Assembly (NCBI RefSeq): GCF_000373785.1
Contig: NZ_KB892378.1
Span: 388,406-452,405 of the forward strand
Reading direction: 5' to 3'
Length of the DNA: 64,000 nucleotides
Source: Erysipelothrix tonsillarum DSM 14972
GTDB lineage: Bacteria; Bacillota_I; Bacilli_A; Erysipelotrichales; Erysipelotrichaceae
In this document: positions 52,093 through 60,700 of the stretch, piece after piece
How positions within the stretch are numbered: position 1 is the stretch's first letter
Layout of the letters: every line of letters begins with the position of its first letter
The notes under the pieces: generated by a model
Databases searched by the model: none
What the model was told of the DNA's origin: nothing
What the model saw: only the letters and a program-made list of their open reading frames with translations
Made by a program: the position numbers and the translations under genes

Positions 52093-53170
52093 AACGATAT
52101 GGATCAACATACGTTGCGACATTATATTCATGGTCTTCAAATGTTTCAGCATAATAAACATCATGATGCTTCATATCGCCCACAAAATAATAATAATTAT
52201 GGACTTCCGGATCAACTGCCGCAAGAAGTGCCTGCGGTGATGGATTCATCACCGGTCCTACCGGTAAACCACGATACAGATACGTATTAAATGGGGAGTC
52301 GACATCCGTGCTTGCTTCACACTGTTGCCACGTATCATATTCATACAGGGCATAACAAACCGTTACACTCGATTGTAAAGGCATCTCCGCTTTTAATCGG
52401 TTATGAAAGACCCCCGATACACGCTTCATATCTTCTAAATCATCCGTTTCAAAATTTATAATCGATGCAAGTGTATATACCTCATGGACCGAGAGGTGTT
52501 GAGCGGCAATCTTATCGCGATAAAGCTTATAGAACGCATTGGTTTGATCCAGCAGTTTTCGCGTGACCGCATCAACGGTTGTTTGGGTAAAAAAGCGATA
52601 AGTTTCTGGAGTTAGATATCCTTCCAAACCCACATGTAATGATTCATTAAAAATCGCATCCGTAAGAAATGGATAATCATTAATCAAGGTTTGTAGATAG
52701 TCGACATCCGACCATGCTTCAAGTATAGCCTCAGCTTTTAAGTTGGTAATCATCCCAATTTTCATTGCAAAGTCTTTAGCCCAATCATTGGGCAAGAAGG
52801 TAATATCTACTTCCCGCCCCACTTTATTATCAGGATTAGTTAATTTTTGGACGAGGTCATCATAGGTAGATGAACGATCAAGAAAATAGTTTCCTGGTTT
52901 CACATGTGTCACATCCGCACGGTTCATCGCTTTGAGGAAAAAGGAATGCGAACGAATGACACCTTCTGCTTCAAGTCGATCCGCAATTTTTCCCGTTGTA
53001 TCATCAGCTGTGACCAAGAAAACCACAATATCCGTTTCTGCCGCGATTGGTGATTCCAACACATCATGATTCATCTTAATGCGTGCCCCACCTCGTACGA
53101 ACACAATAAAAAGCAGCATTAATAATGCTGCGAGATAAACGTAACGTTGTTTAGTCTCTAAATCTTTCAT
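52091..53170 (-). CDS. mltG: Endolytic peptidoglycan transglycosylase MltG (YceG)
   Basis: The 359-aa protein has one N-terminal membrane helix (about 9-27), a LysM-like domain (FLVTADDTTGKIADRLEAEGVI) and the catalytic domain. ASIINFETDDLEDMKRVSGVFHNRL aligns with the family ASIVEKET..ER motif; the Glu of the final E-T, expected to be catalytic, is present. It cuts nascent glycan strands to set their length. The ATG at 53170 has GAGGGGAAC upstream; the TTG-started extension is rejected. Confidence 0.92.
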   Translation of the reverse strand: MKDLETKQRYVYLAALLMLLFIVFVRGGARIKMNHDVLESPIAAETDIVVFLVTADDTTGKIADRLEAEGVIRSHSFFLKAMNRADVTHVKPGNYFLDRSSTYDDLVQKLTNPDNKVGREVDITFLPNDWAKDFAMKIGMITNLKAEAILEAWSDVDYLQTLINDYPFLTDAIFNESLHVGLEGYLTPETYRFFTQTTVDAVTRKLLDQTNAFYKLYRDKIAAQHLSVHEVYTLASIINFETDDLEDMKRVSGVFHNRLKAEMPLQSSVTVCYALYEYDTWQQCEASTDVDSPFNTYLYRGLPVGPVMNPSPQALLAAVDPEVHNYYYFVGDMKHHDVYYAETFEDHEYNVATYVDPYR

Positions 53171-53200
53171 AGTTCCCCTCAAGATTTTGATTCGGTCGAA

Positions 53201-53422
53201 TTATTGGCTTTGACAAATTGTAATTTCCCATACACCCGGTATTACCTCAACCGGATCACAATAAAAACCTTGGGCATCACAATACACTCCGACAGCTGCT
53301 AAGGTACAACGATGATCAGTCACAAGCATGATGGATGCACCCGAACACAGGGCATCATATTCTTTTTGGATTAAAAGCATAGGTAGTGGACACGTTTCAC
53401 CAAGACAATCAATGCGCTTCAT
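53201..53422 (-). CDS. TusA/SirA-family sulfur-carrier protein
   Basis: This 73-aa protein has the family motif CLGETCPLPML, a CPxP motif with the expected sulfur-carrying Cys11, and a two-layer fold pattern. Further Cys residues are present near the end (CDAQGFYCDP, TICQ). It is likely to shuttle persulfide sulfur for tRNA or cofactor thiolation or selenium metabolism. ATG 53422 follows GGAG by 9 nt. It lies 30 bp upstream of mltG on the same strand. Confidence 0.85.
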   Translation of the reverse strand: MKRIDCLGETCPLPMLLIQKEYDALCSGASIMLVTDHRCTLAAVGVYCDAQGFYCDPVEVIPGVWEITICQSQ

Positions 53423-53910
53423 ATCATCATCTCCTTTTTTGATAGTATTACAAATCCTCGATGATGTTGTCAACTTACAACACCAATCCTGACAAAAATA
53501 TGACCGTATTTACTCAAGATAAGCGCAAAGAAAAAGCACTGCGTTGTCCGGCACAGTGCTTTAAGTGTAGGCTTCAATCATATACAAAGAATGGATAAAC
53601 TTTGCACAGGGAATGATTGAATAATATGACGAATAAACCTCTTAGTGTATTCACGATATAAATCAACCGCAGATTTATATGCAAGGGGATGTGAAAGACG
53701 ATGACAGTTTATTCATACTAATGCTACGTTGAGAAGGCGTATTATATTATATTATGTATGAGTTGTACGACCTTCCCTGGCTATACTTTACATGATTTAA
53801 AAAACACGCGAAATAAATATGTCATGAAAACCATAATTAATGGTATAAATGCACAAAAATAAAATAACACTTGCGTAATTGCGCTATGATTACAACATGG
53901 AGGATAAATT
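53423..53910. other. 488-bp intergenic region containing an orphan minus-strand terminator
   Basis: A hairpin at 53530-53562 (AAAGCACTG/CAGTGCTTT, 12-nt loop, T5 on the minus strand) lies upstream of the TusA gene with no open reading frame before it. AT-rich -10-like sequences (TATAAT) occur at 53741-53756 on the minus strand. A small RNA or a decayed gene are both possible. Confidence 0.4.
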
Positions 53911-54345
53911 ATGATTTATGATAACATTAGTAATGCGCATTTATACTTCGGCATCAGCCTCGAATTGGATTATGTCTTAAAAGATATCCAGCAAAAACTA
54001 TACCTTCCGGCAATACAACCTGAATTAATAAAGAACTTCATTACATTTGAAACAGGACTTGAATCCGAGAAGTTTTATGAAAAACACTATCGTTATTATG
54101 ATGTCCATGTCGTGTTGTCCGGACATGAACATTATAAAATGGTTCCTTTTGAAAATTTGACCGACCTCACTGAATACAATCCTGAACATGATATTCTATT
54201 TGGAACCTGTGACACATACCTTACGAAAGGGGTTATGACCCCCAACCATTTTATCGTTTTCTTTCCACATGAAGCGCATAAAGTGGGGTACACACCGCAT
54301 GCTCATGAATCCATTTCTAAAATTGTTTATAAAGTTAAAGTCTAA
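53911..54345 (+). CDS. YhcH/YjgK/YiaL-family protein
   Basis: The 144-aa cupin-like protein has NFITFETGLESEKFYEKHYRYYDVHVVLSGHEHYKM and FFPHEAHKVGY, with the metal-binding-looking residues of the family in place. Relatives (YhcH/NanQ, EbgC) act as sugar anomerases/mutarotases in sialic acid or galactoside metabolism. No sugar genes adjoin it here, so its substrate is open. TGGAGGAT precedes ATG. Confidence 0.88.
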   Translation: MIYDNISNAHLYFGISLELDYVLKDIQQKLYLPAIQPELIKNFITFETGLESEKFYEKHYRYYDVHVVLSGHEHYKMVPFENLTDLTEYNPEHDILFGTCDTYLTKGVMTPNHFIVFFPHEAHKVGYTPHAHESISKIVYKVKV

Positions 54346-54427
54346 CTGCTCCGGCAGTTTTTCTTTTGAATATGTATGATAGACTTTACGAAATAAACTT
54401 GTTAGAATGGAGAAAATTGGAGGCGCT

Positions 54428-55438
54428 ATGACCACATTAAAACAACGATTCCTTTGGATTGATAATCTTAAGGGACTCCTCATTATCTTAGTTGTCCTCG
54501 GACACGCGATGGAGTTTCTACGCAATGATTTTCAAAGTTTACAATTGCTTTATAACCTGATTTATCTCATTCACATGCCCGCTTTTGTATTTGTATCCGG
54601 CTATCTTTCGAAAAATATTGAAAAAGGAAGACAGGAAGCGTTTAAAACTTTCTTTATTCCCTTCTTTATTTTCAATACCGTCTGGGCCTTGCTTAAACTA
54701 CTTCCTATTGGTGCTAATGGTTCAGCGGCATCAGAAATTTTCAGTTTTCTAACCCCCGGATGGGCGATGTGGTATCTCCTTGCAATGTTTATTTGGAAAC
54801 TCTTGCTCCCCTCCCTCTTAGAAATTAAAGATATCTTCGCCCTCAGTCTCTTTATCGGGGTCATAGGCGGTCTTTTCACAGAATTTGGAGACTACCTCAC
54901 CCTTTCGCGAGTTCTCGTCTTCTTACCCTATTTTTTGGCGGGGTACTTTACATCAAGCCAACGTATTGATTCCCTACGCCAACAATCTAAATCTTATGCT
55001 TTTTTAGGAATTGGAATTTTACTCCTTGCTGCCTACCTTTTCACCTTTATCTTAAAAATCCCCTCTGAATTTTTATGGGGTGATCGTTCGTATTATGAAC
55101 TCTTTCAAACAATGGGTTATCCTGTTTTACTTGCGGTTGTACGTTATCTCATTGGCTTTATAGGAATCATTGTGTTGCTTTATTTTATTCCAGAGCGTAA
55201 AACGCGACTTGTCCGATTTGGGAATCATTCTCTAAATATCTACATGTTCCACACTTATCTATTGGTACTTATGACACCCATTACATTCAGTCTTGAAAAT
55301 CATTTTCTCAGACTGGGCGTGGCCCTCATTTGGTGTATGATAATTTTATACGGACTCTCTTCCCAAACAGCTGTTGCACTGTACGATCGTTTTCTTTTCT
55401 ATATTTATAATCACTTATTTATTAAATCAAAAACATAA
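54428..55438 (+). CDS. Acyltransferase-3 family membrane protein
   Basis: The 336-aa protein has about ten membrane helices and the family motifs RFLWIDNLKGLLIILVVLGHA (N-terminal, with the conserved His) and FVSGYLSKN. Such proteins O-acetylate cell-surface polysaccharides, peptidoglycan or other exported glycans. No glycosyltransferases adjoin, so the acceptor is unknown. The ATG at 54428 has TTGGAGG 4-5 nt upstream; seven upstream codons are dropped. Confidence 0.88.
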   Translation: MTTLKQRFLWIDNLKGLLIILVVLGHAMEFLRNDFQSLQLLYNLIYLIHMPAFVFVSGYLSKNIEKGRQEAFKTFFIPFFIFNTVWALLKLLPIGANGSAASEIFSFLTPGWAMWYLLAMFIWKLLLPSLLEIKDIFALSLFIGVIGGLFTEFGDYLTLSRVLVFLPYFLAGYFTSSQRIDSLRQQSKSYAFLGIGILLLAAYLFTFILKIPSEFLWGDRSYYELFQTMGYPVLLAVVRYLIGFIGIIVLLYFIPERKTRLVRFGNHSLNIYMFHTYLLVLMTPITFSLENHFLRLGVALIWCMIILYGLSSQTAVALYDRFLFYIYNHLFIKSKT

Positions 55439-55465
55439 AAAAAGAACACCTACAATGTAGGTGTT
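55437..55465 (-). terminator. Terminator of tRNA-Arg(ACG), shared with the acyltransferase gene
   Basis: AACACCTAC and GTAGGTGTT pair around AAT. On the minus strand CT7 follows; on the plus strand it lies just past the acyltransferase stop. Confidence 0.85.
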
Positions 55466-55477
55466 TAATTTATAATT

Positions 55478-55554
55478 TGGCGCGCCCGACAGAAGTCGAA
55501 TCCATAACCTCTTGAGCCGTAATCAAGTGCTCTATCCAGTTGAGCTACGGGCGC
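55478..55554 (-). tRNA. tRNA-Arg (anticodon ACG)
   Basis: A 77-nt cloverleaf on the minus strand: acceptor GCGCCCG/CGGGCGC, D arm GCTC..GAGC, anticodon stem CTTGA/TCAAG with loop TTACGGC, encoded GCCA end. The T arm ATGGA-TTCGACT-TCTGT is weak: the nearly invariant G53-C61 pair is A-T here, with two internal G-T pairs. Still likely functional, reading CGN after A34-to-I editing. Confidence 0.9.
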
Positions 55555-55750
55555 GTATATGAATCAATCGATACTGTATATTGATTGAATTTAAGTTGTC
55601 CTTGTTGACGATTTCTATTATACGACACGTTGTAATATTATGCAATGCTAAATCAAGAAAATTATTCTTTTAGCACATATAGTGTTCTTTTCTTAGTTTA
55701 ATCGGCTTAAAACCATATTGAAAAAGCAAGAATGTATTAATTTAGAATCT

Positions 55751-55784
55751 AAAGAAAAAGTGACCTATTGTGTCACTTTTCTTT
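55751..55784 (-). terminator. Terminator of the ElaA-like gene
   Basis: AAAGAAAAGTGAC and GTCACTTTTTCTTT pair around ACAATAG (minus strand) with a T-rich tail. The gene's TGA stop at 55773 is inside the stem. Confidence 0.85.
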
Positions 55785-56219
55785 AGGTTTATAAATCATT
55801 TCCACATGAGGGATGCCATCCTCAAGAAAGACATCCGTACACCGGACAAATCCAAACTTACCATAAAAATTCTCTAGATAAGCCTGCGCATGAATATGGA
55901 TTGGCTTAGCCTTTAGCGTTGTATGAATTGTATCCATCAACGTTTCCACAAGCAATGTACCACGCTTATTATTGCGGTGCTCTGGACGGATTAAGACCCG
56001 TCCAAAGGTATTGAATGCTCCAGCATCAAAAACACGACCATAGCCCTCTAAACGGCCTTGATCATCTCGAATAAAAACATGCAATGCGGTCAGATCCGCA
56101 TCATCAATTTCCTGGTATGAACAATTTTGTTCAACGACAAAAACTTGAACACGCAAATGATACATCTCAAAAATTTCATTTGCCGTTAATTCATGAAACC
56201 ACTTCTTCTCGATCTTCAT
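55773..56219 (-). CDS. ElaA-like GNAT acetyltransferase
   Basis: The 148-aa protein has the ElaA-type start (KKWFHELTANEIFEMYHLRVQVFVVEQNCSYQEIDDAD), an acetyl-CoA loop RPEHRNNKRGTLLV and a C-terminal AYLENFYGKFGFVRC. Its acceptor is unknown. ATG at 56219 overlaps the 3' end of the upstream phosphodiesterase gene by 29 nt, with GGGAGGGT upstream, suggesting co-translation. A 29-codon longer frame lies wholly within that gene and is rejected. Confidence 0.87.
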   Translation of the reverse strand: MKIEKKWFHELTANEIFEMYHLRVQVFVVEQNCSYQEIDDADLTALHVFIRDDQGRLEGYGRVFDAGAFNTFGRVLIRPEHRNNKRGTLLVETLMDTIHTTLKAKPIHIHAQAYLENFYGKFGFVRCTDVFLEDGIPHVEMIYKPKEK

Positions 56220-57000
56220 CCTGACCCTCCCACGCGTTATAATATTCAAATATGACCCCATCTGCAATTTTAGGAATAACATCCCCTTTATGGAACGTCC
56301 AACCAATCACGGTACCACCCATTAATCGAAATAAATGCAATCCCAGATTCATACCAAATCCCGACTTTTGCATCGCAATAAAATGAGGCCGGTTATATGC
56401 ATTTAAGAACAATGCCCAAACAAAGAAACCCGAAATTGGATTTGGATAATTGCCTGGATTCATCGCAAGCTGTCCACGAAGGACCTTTGGTGCATTCTTT
56501 CTAAACCACATAACAATACGCGGATCAAACGATTCAATAGCATAAAACCCCTCATAATCCTTTAATAACGCATTCACTTCACTGCATAGCGTCGTATAAC
56601 GATCACAGGATTTTAGCTCAACAATTAAGGGGACTTCACCCTTGACGGTTGATAATACTTCACCAAAACGTGGAATGCGATGGCCACCTTGAAGCCTTAA
56701 ACTATCAATTTCAAAAGACATCATGTCTTCAATCTTCTGTTTTGATTGCGCCATTCGACTGCAATCATCGTCATGAAAAACATACAACACGTCATCCTTC
56801 GATAATTGAACATCCAACTCAATACCTTGTGAATCGGCTATCGCACCCTCAAAAGCCTTCAACGAATTTTCGGGAATGCTTTGATCTTTAGTGTGTTTTC
56901 CACGATGGTAAAAAAATCCTTTTACCTTTACTTCGGTATCTGCTGCAGGTAACAATAAAAAGAGATACACAAGAATAATAATAACAACTACTTTAAACAT
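56191..57000 (-). CDS. Glycerophosphodiester phosphodiesterase, membrane-anchored
   Basis: The 269-aa protein has an N-terminal membrane helix (3-20) and a GDPD TIM barrel. Catalytic and metal residues appear in YHRGKH, IPENSLKAF, GIELDVQLSKDD and VFHDDDCSRM. A later Glu is in IVELKSCDRY. It hydrolyses glycerophosphodiesters to glycerol-3-phosphate and an alcohol, probably at the outer membrane face. The ATG at 57000 has TGGAGG upstream. It is first in a two-gene unit with the ElaA-like GNAT. Confidence 0.88.
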   Translation of the reverse strand: MFKVVVIIILVYLFLLLPAADTEVKVKGFFYHRGKHTKDQSIPENSLKAFEGAIADSQGIELDVQLSKDDVLYVFHDDDCSRMAQSKQKIEDMMSFEIDSLRLQGGHRIPRFGEVLSTVKGEVPLIVELKSCDRYTTLCSEVNALLKDYEGFYAIESFDPRIVMWFRKNAPKVLRGQLAMNPGNYPNPISGFFVWALFLNAYNRPHFIAMQKSGFGMNLGLHLFRLMGGTVIGWTFHKGDVIPKIADGVIFEYYNAWEGQDEDREEVVS

Positions 57001-57159
57001 AATTTGCCTCCACACTTATATTTTACACCTTCTCCGTGAAATCTACATTATAAATAATCATCTTAATATTCTTCATTTAAGACACGTGACGGTACTTTTA
57101 TTACATAAAACACATAAATATTCGTGTAGTTTGATAATGTAAACTCAGGAGGTAATACT

Positions 57160-60100
57160 ATGTATCACAATAAAATAACGAAATCCTTACTCTGTTTAGG
57201 TTTAATTTTTAGTTCTGGTTTAGTACAAGCCTATGCACAAGAATCCTCTGAAAAAGATCAAACACAAAGTTCGGATAGCATTGCAGCGATACCGTTAACG
57301 GTTGGCTTAGAAGCTTATCAAGAAACCATCGCTTCTGGGCAAACTGCGAAATTTAAACTCAATTTAATTAATAACGACACCATGGTTGAAAGCAATCTCT
57401 CGCAACTTGTCATCACATGGTCAGACCATGGAACGCTTGTAAGTGATCTTGATGCACTAGCTTTAGATGGTGTTGTTCCAACACAAAGTGCAAACACCTT
57501 GACCTATAATTTTAAAAATATGCAAGCCGGATTTTCTGGCCATGTTGCCCTCGCGTTCGCAACCGAAAATGGCATTACTGAAAACAATGAACGCATCACG
57601 GTAACTGCAGCACTCAAAAGTGAACACGTTGATGAAACCCGCGAGGCATCGACAAAACTTGAAAGTTATCCAAAATTTTCGACATCCAATCAGTATCTTG
57701 GTATCTTAAAAAATGATGAACTCAAAAAAGAAAATCCAAGTCCTAATGATGATGTTGTATTCAACTTTAAAGTTGATATCCCAAAACCGAATTTTGGTTT
57801 GCAATTTTTACAAGAAGGCACCCAAGTACGTGTTACCTATGAATTACCTGCAGGCTTTGAGTATGTAAAACCTTACGGTAATACACCTACGGAAGAATCG
57901 GTTCAAGGAAACACCATTACATGGTTGATTGACACCCCAACGTTTGAGGAACAAAAGCAAGCAGAGGATCATTTACTACCAATCGATTTAAGTATTGTTG
58001 CACATATAAAAAATGATGTGGAAGTTTACACAACTCAAGAAACATCCGTAGTTGCAAGCGCACAATTCTTATCGCAACAATATCGAAGTAATACGGCAAC
58101 GACAGAAGTCATGATATCGCCAAATAATACTTCAAATCCAGGTCCGTTACCTAACGGTACAATCGTAATCCCAGAGCATGGCTCACCCATTGATGGTTAT
58201 GGTAGAAACGATTTTACCGGTGTTAACGAAGATCCAAAGGTCTATGAAAATTCAATCCTTTCTTTTCCATTTATTGTAAGAACAGGTTGGGCAAATCATC
58301 TAACCACACCTTTAGAGATTTTAACGGTGGATTACACAATCGATGAGCATTTAACCTTAACCGAATTCAGAAGCGAGGCGTTTTATTACGCAACCTACTA
58401 CGGTTCTCCCTACCTTCCTTTAACCGATGACGTTAATATGGAATTATACGGTAGTACTGACGGAATTCAGTATGAGTTGCTTGATGCAAATTTTGGAGAA
58501 CTTGACTGCTTTGTATTTAGTGAACAACAGTCCAAAACACTGAAACATCTTCGTCTTAACTATACCAAAGCACCTGCTGGATTTTACTCTATTTATAACG
58601 TCGTGACCGCACCTGAAAAAGGCTACTTGGGTCAAGTTGAAAACAATATTCAATATGATATCAAAGGGGTTAATACGGATAATAATATGACGCATACCGT
58701 TTTGAAACATGACGGTAATTATGATGCAATCGGTGATGTCTTTTATCCTGATCCTTACACGCTCGTAGCGAATCGTACAGCACAAATTATTGAAGCACCT
58801 AAAGGTGATACTAAAGTAATGCGAGCTCGTATTGATTTTCTCAATAGCGATCCAAACTATCGCGTCATTGAACCCGGAGCTCAAACGTTAAACGTACAAC
58901 TCATGACCGATGATGTATCGTTAGAAACTATTGAAGGGCCATTTGAAGCGATTGTAAACCTACCTAAAGGGATTACTTATACAGGTAATGATCCAAGCAT
59001 TGTGCTTGAACGACTTAATGATGGACGTGAACAACTCCATATAACGATAAACAAAGATTTAATTAAGCGGAACGACCCGGCATCTGTTTTAATTCCAGTA
59101 GATGTCGCCAAAGAAACAATGCCTGATATATACTTTGATTTATATGTTCCTATTGCCGATGACATCGAAATTCCCTCAAGTGCAGGGAATATTGACACCG
59201 AATACATGGAACGCACACAAGATCTTAATGATATTAATGGTAACGGTAATACTGATGAAATGATGATTCATACAAGTATTGGTTACTACCTCAGTATTAA
59301 TAGCATCTTGAAAGCACGACAATACGTCGTTCAAGACGGTTTATCACAACGCATGATTACAACCCAACCGGATGCAACGGTTGAGTTCGCGATTGAACTT
59401 GAACACGACACAACAAAACTCCTTCAAAACTTTATTCTTATCGATACATTACCTTCGACACATACCGAGGGACTCTATAACGGAAACATCACACCGTCTA
59501 CCTTCAATGGAACACTGCAAGGTCCTATCAAACTTCCAAAACAATGGGATAAAATTGCAACCGTGTCCTATTCCGAAGATGAGACACCATACATTAAAGG
59601 TGTTGTGGATGCAAATACGCACTATCCTGTAGGGGTTCCACATATTCAAGATACGGGTAATGATGATACACTTTGGATTGAAGAGAGCCAAGTAACAGAT
59701 TTCTCTAAAATGAAAAGTTTTAAAATTGAAGTTAAGGACACCCGTGCTTGGTTAGACTCCGAGAGCGCAATCATTCGCTTCGAAGTAAAATTACCGAATA
59801 CACATGACATCAATCTTACTGATACTAACCTTGCATTTAATGATGTAATCTTTGCAGCCAACCACAATGTGCCTGCACACCCACTTCAAGCTGGTGTAAA
59901 GCTCTCATTGGACAGTCAAGTGATGATCCAATACATTGATGAGGATGGCAACACATTGCTTCCTTCTGAAAATCAAATGTTAGAAGAAGATACAGAACAA
60001 ACATTTGAAGCGAAAAAAATTCCTAATTATTCTTGGAAAGAATCAAAAATAAACGATAAAGTTGTAGATCTCGATACAATTACGCTTCATGGTGATAAGA

Positions 60101-60399
60101 TTACGCCACGCTATACCGTTCAGTTTATATATAAGAAAAATGAAACACCTTCGGTTCCTGAAAAACCGATTGATAAAAAACCTGAACCTGAAATAAATAA
60201 CCCGGAAATCAAAAATCCGGAAAATAAAGACCCAGAAACTACGGGAACGACGCCACAAAAACAACCTAATATGCAAACAGAAGAAATAACTCACAGCAGT
60301 GAACTCCCTGCTACAGGTGTTTCAATTCATCCTTTAGGTGATCTGCTCGTGCTTGCAGGAATTACAGTTCTCGTAATCAAAAAAAGAAATAAGCATTAA
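57160..60399 (+). CDS. LPXTG-anchored surface protein with MucBP-like domain
   Basis: The 1079-aa secreted protein has a signal peptide (cleavage likely after AYA, about 26) and a large beta-rich ectodomain. A MucBP-like module follows at about 920-993 (MIQYIDEDGNTLLP..YTVQFIYKK). Next come a Pro/Glu/Asn-rich wall-spanning spacer (PEKPIDKKPEPEINNPE) and the sorting signal LPATG at 1049-1053 with hydrophobic helix and KKRNKH tail. A partial EF-hand-like loop (DINGNGNTDE, about residue 693) is present. It is presumably linked to peptidoglycan by sortase and involved in adhesion. RBS AGGAGG before ATG. Most of the ectodomain has no family I recognise. Confidence 0.88.
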   Translation: MYHNKITKSLLCLGLIFSSGLVQAYAQESSEKDQTQSSDSIAAIPLTVGLEAYQETIASGQTAKFKLNLINNDTMVESNLSQLVITWSDHGTLVSDLDALALDGVVPTQSANTLTYNFKNMQAGFSGHVALAFATENGITENNERITVTAALKSEHVDETREASTKLESYPKFSTSNQYLGILKNDELKKENPSPNDDVVFNFKVDIPKPNFGLQFLQEGTQVRVTYELPAGFEYVKPYGNTPTEESVQGNTITWLIDTPTFEEQKQAEDHLLPIDLSIVAHIKNDVEVYTTQETSVVASAQFLSQQYRSNTATTEVMISPNNTSNPGPLPNGTIVIPEHGSPIDGYGRNDFTGVNEDPKVYENSILSFPFIVRTGWANHLTTPLEILTVDYTIDEHLTLTEFRSEAFYYATYYGSPYLPLTDDVNMELYGSTDGIQYELLDANFGELDCFVFSEQQSKTLKHLRLNYTKAPAGFYSIYNVVTAPEKGYLGQVENNIQYDIKGVNTDNNMTHTVLKHDGNYDAIGDVFYPDPYTLVANRTAQIIEAPKGDTKVMRARIDFLNSDPNYRVIEPGAQTLNVQLMTDDVSLETIEGPFEAIVNLPKGITYTGNDPSIVLERLNDGREQLHITINKDLIKRNDPASVLIPVDVAKETMPDIYFDLYVPIADDIEIPSSAGNIDTEYMERTQDLNDINGNGNTDEMMIHTSIGYYLSINSILKARQYVVQDGLSQRMITTQPDATVEFAIELEHDTTKLLQNFILIDTLPSTHTEGLYNGNITPSTFNGTLQGPIKLPKQWDKIATVSYSEDETPYIKGVVDANTHYPVGVPHIQDTGNDDTLWIEESQVTDFSKMKSFKIEVKDTRAWLDSESAIIRFEVKLPNTHDINLTDTNLAFNDVIFAANHNVPAHPLQAGVKLSLDSQVMIQYIDEDGNTLLPSENQMLEEDTEQTFEAKKIPNYSWKESKINDKVVDLDTITLHGDKITPRYTVQFIYKKNETPSVPEKPIDKKPEPEINNPEIKNPENKDPETTGTTPQKQPNMQTEEITHSSELPATGVSIHPLGDLLVLAGITVLVIKKRNKH

Positions 60400-60411
60400 T
60401 TGAATTACTTA

Positions 60412-60470
60412 AAAACATCTTGCATATGTATCCATGTCTTGCGGACATGATTACATGCAAGATGTTTTTT
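60412..60470 (+). terminator. Terminator of the MucBP-type surface protein gene
   Basis: AAAACATCTTGCAT and ATGCAAGATGTTTT form the outer stem, with an inner CATGTC/GACATG hairpin, followed by T's on the plus strand. Confidence 0.8.
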
Positions 60471-60500
60471 TGTTTATCAAACTCAGCAGGTCCATAATGT

Positions 60501-60520
60501 TGTATATTTTAAAATATACA
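60501..60520. repeat. Perfect 20-bp AT-rich palindrome
   Basis: TGTATATTTTAAAATATACA reads identically on both strands. It lies between the terminators of two convergent surface-protein genes. No function assigned. Confidence 0.6.
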
Positions 60521-60572
60521 ATTTAGACCCCTTCCATAAAACAACAATTTAATATTCTTTATATTTCGTTAA

Positions 60573-60602
60573 TAAAAGGACTTGGTATCAACACCAAGTC
60601 CC
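60573..60602 (-). terminator. Terminator of the Cna-B surface protein gene
   Basis: GGACTTGGT and ACCAAGTCC pair around a short loop with a TTTTATT tail on the minus strand. It lies about 100 bp beyond the stop at 60701. Confidence 0.7.
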
Positions 60603-60700
60603 TGTATTAAACCTATACTATTCAATATTTTGTAAAATTTAACCTTAATACACACTACACATTATTTTAATCAAGCGCTCATTTTATTCTTTTACTAAAT

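Noticed and set aside
53581-53760. IS3-type transposase remnant upstream of the TusA gene
   Set aside because: Translations in all frames contain frequent stops and no convincing transposase motif.
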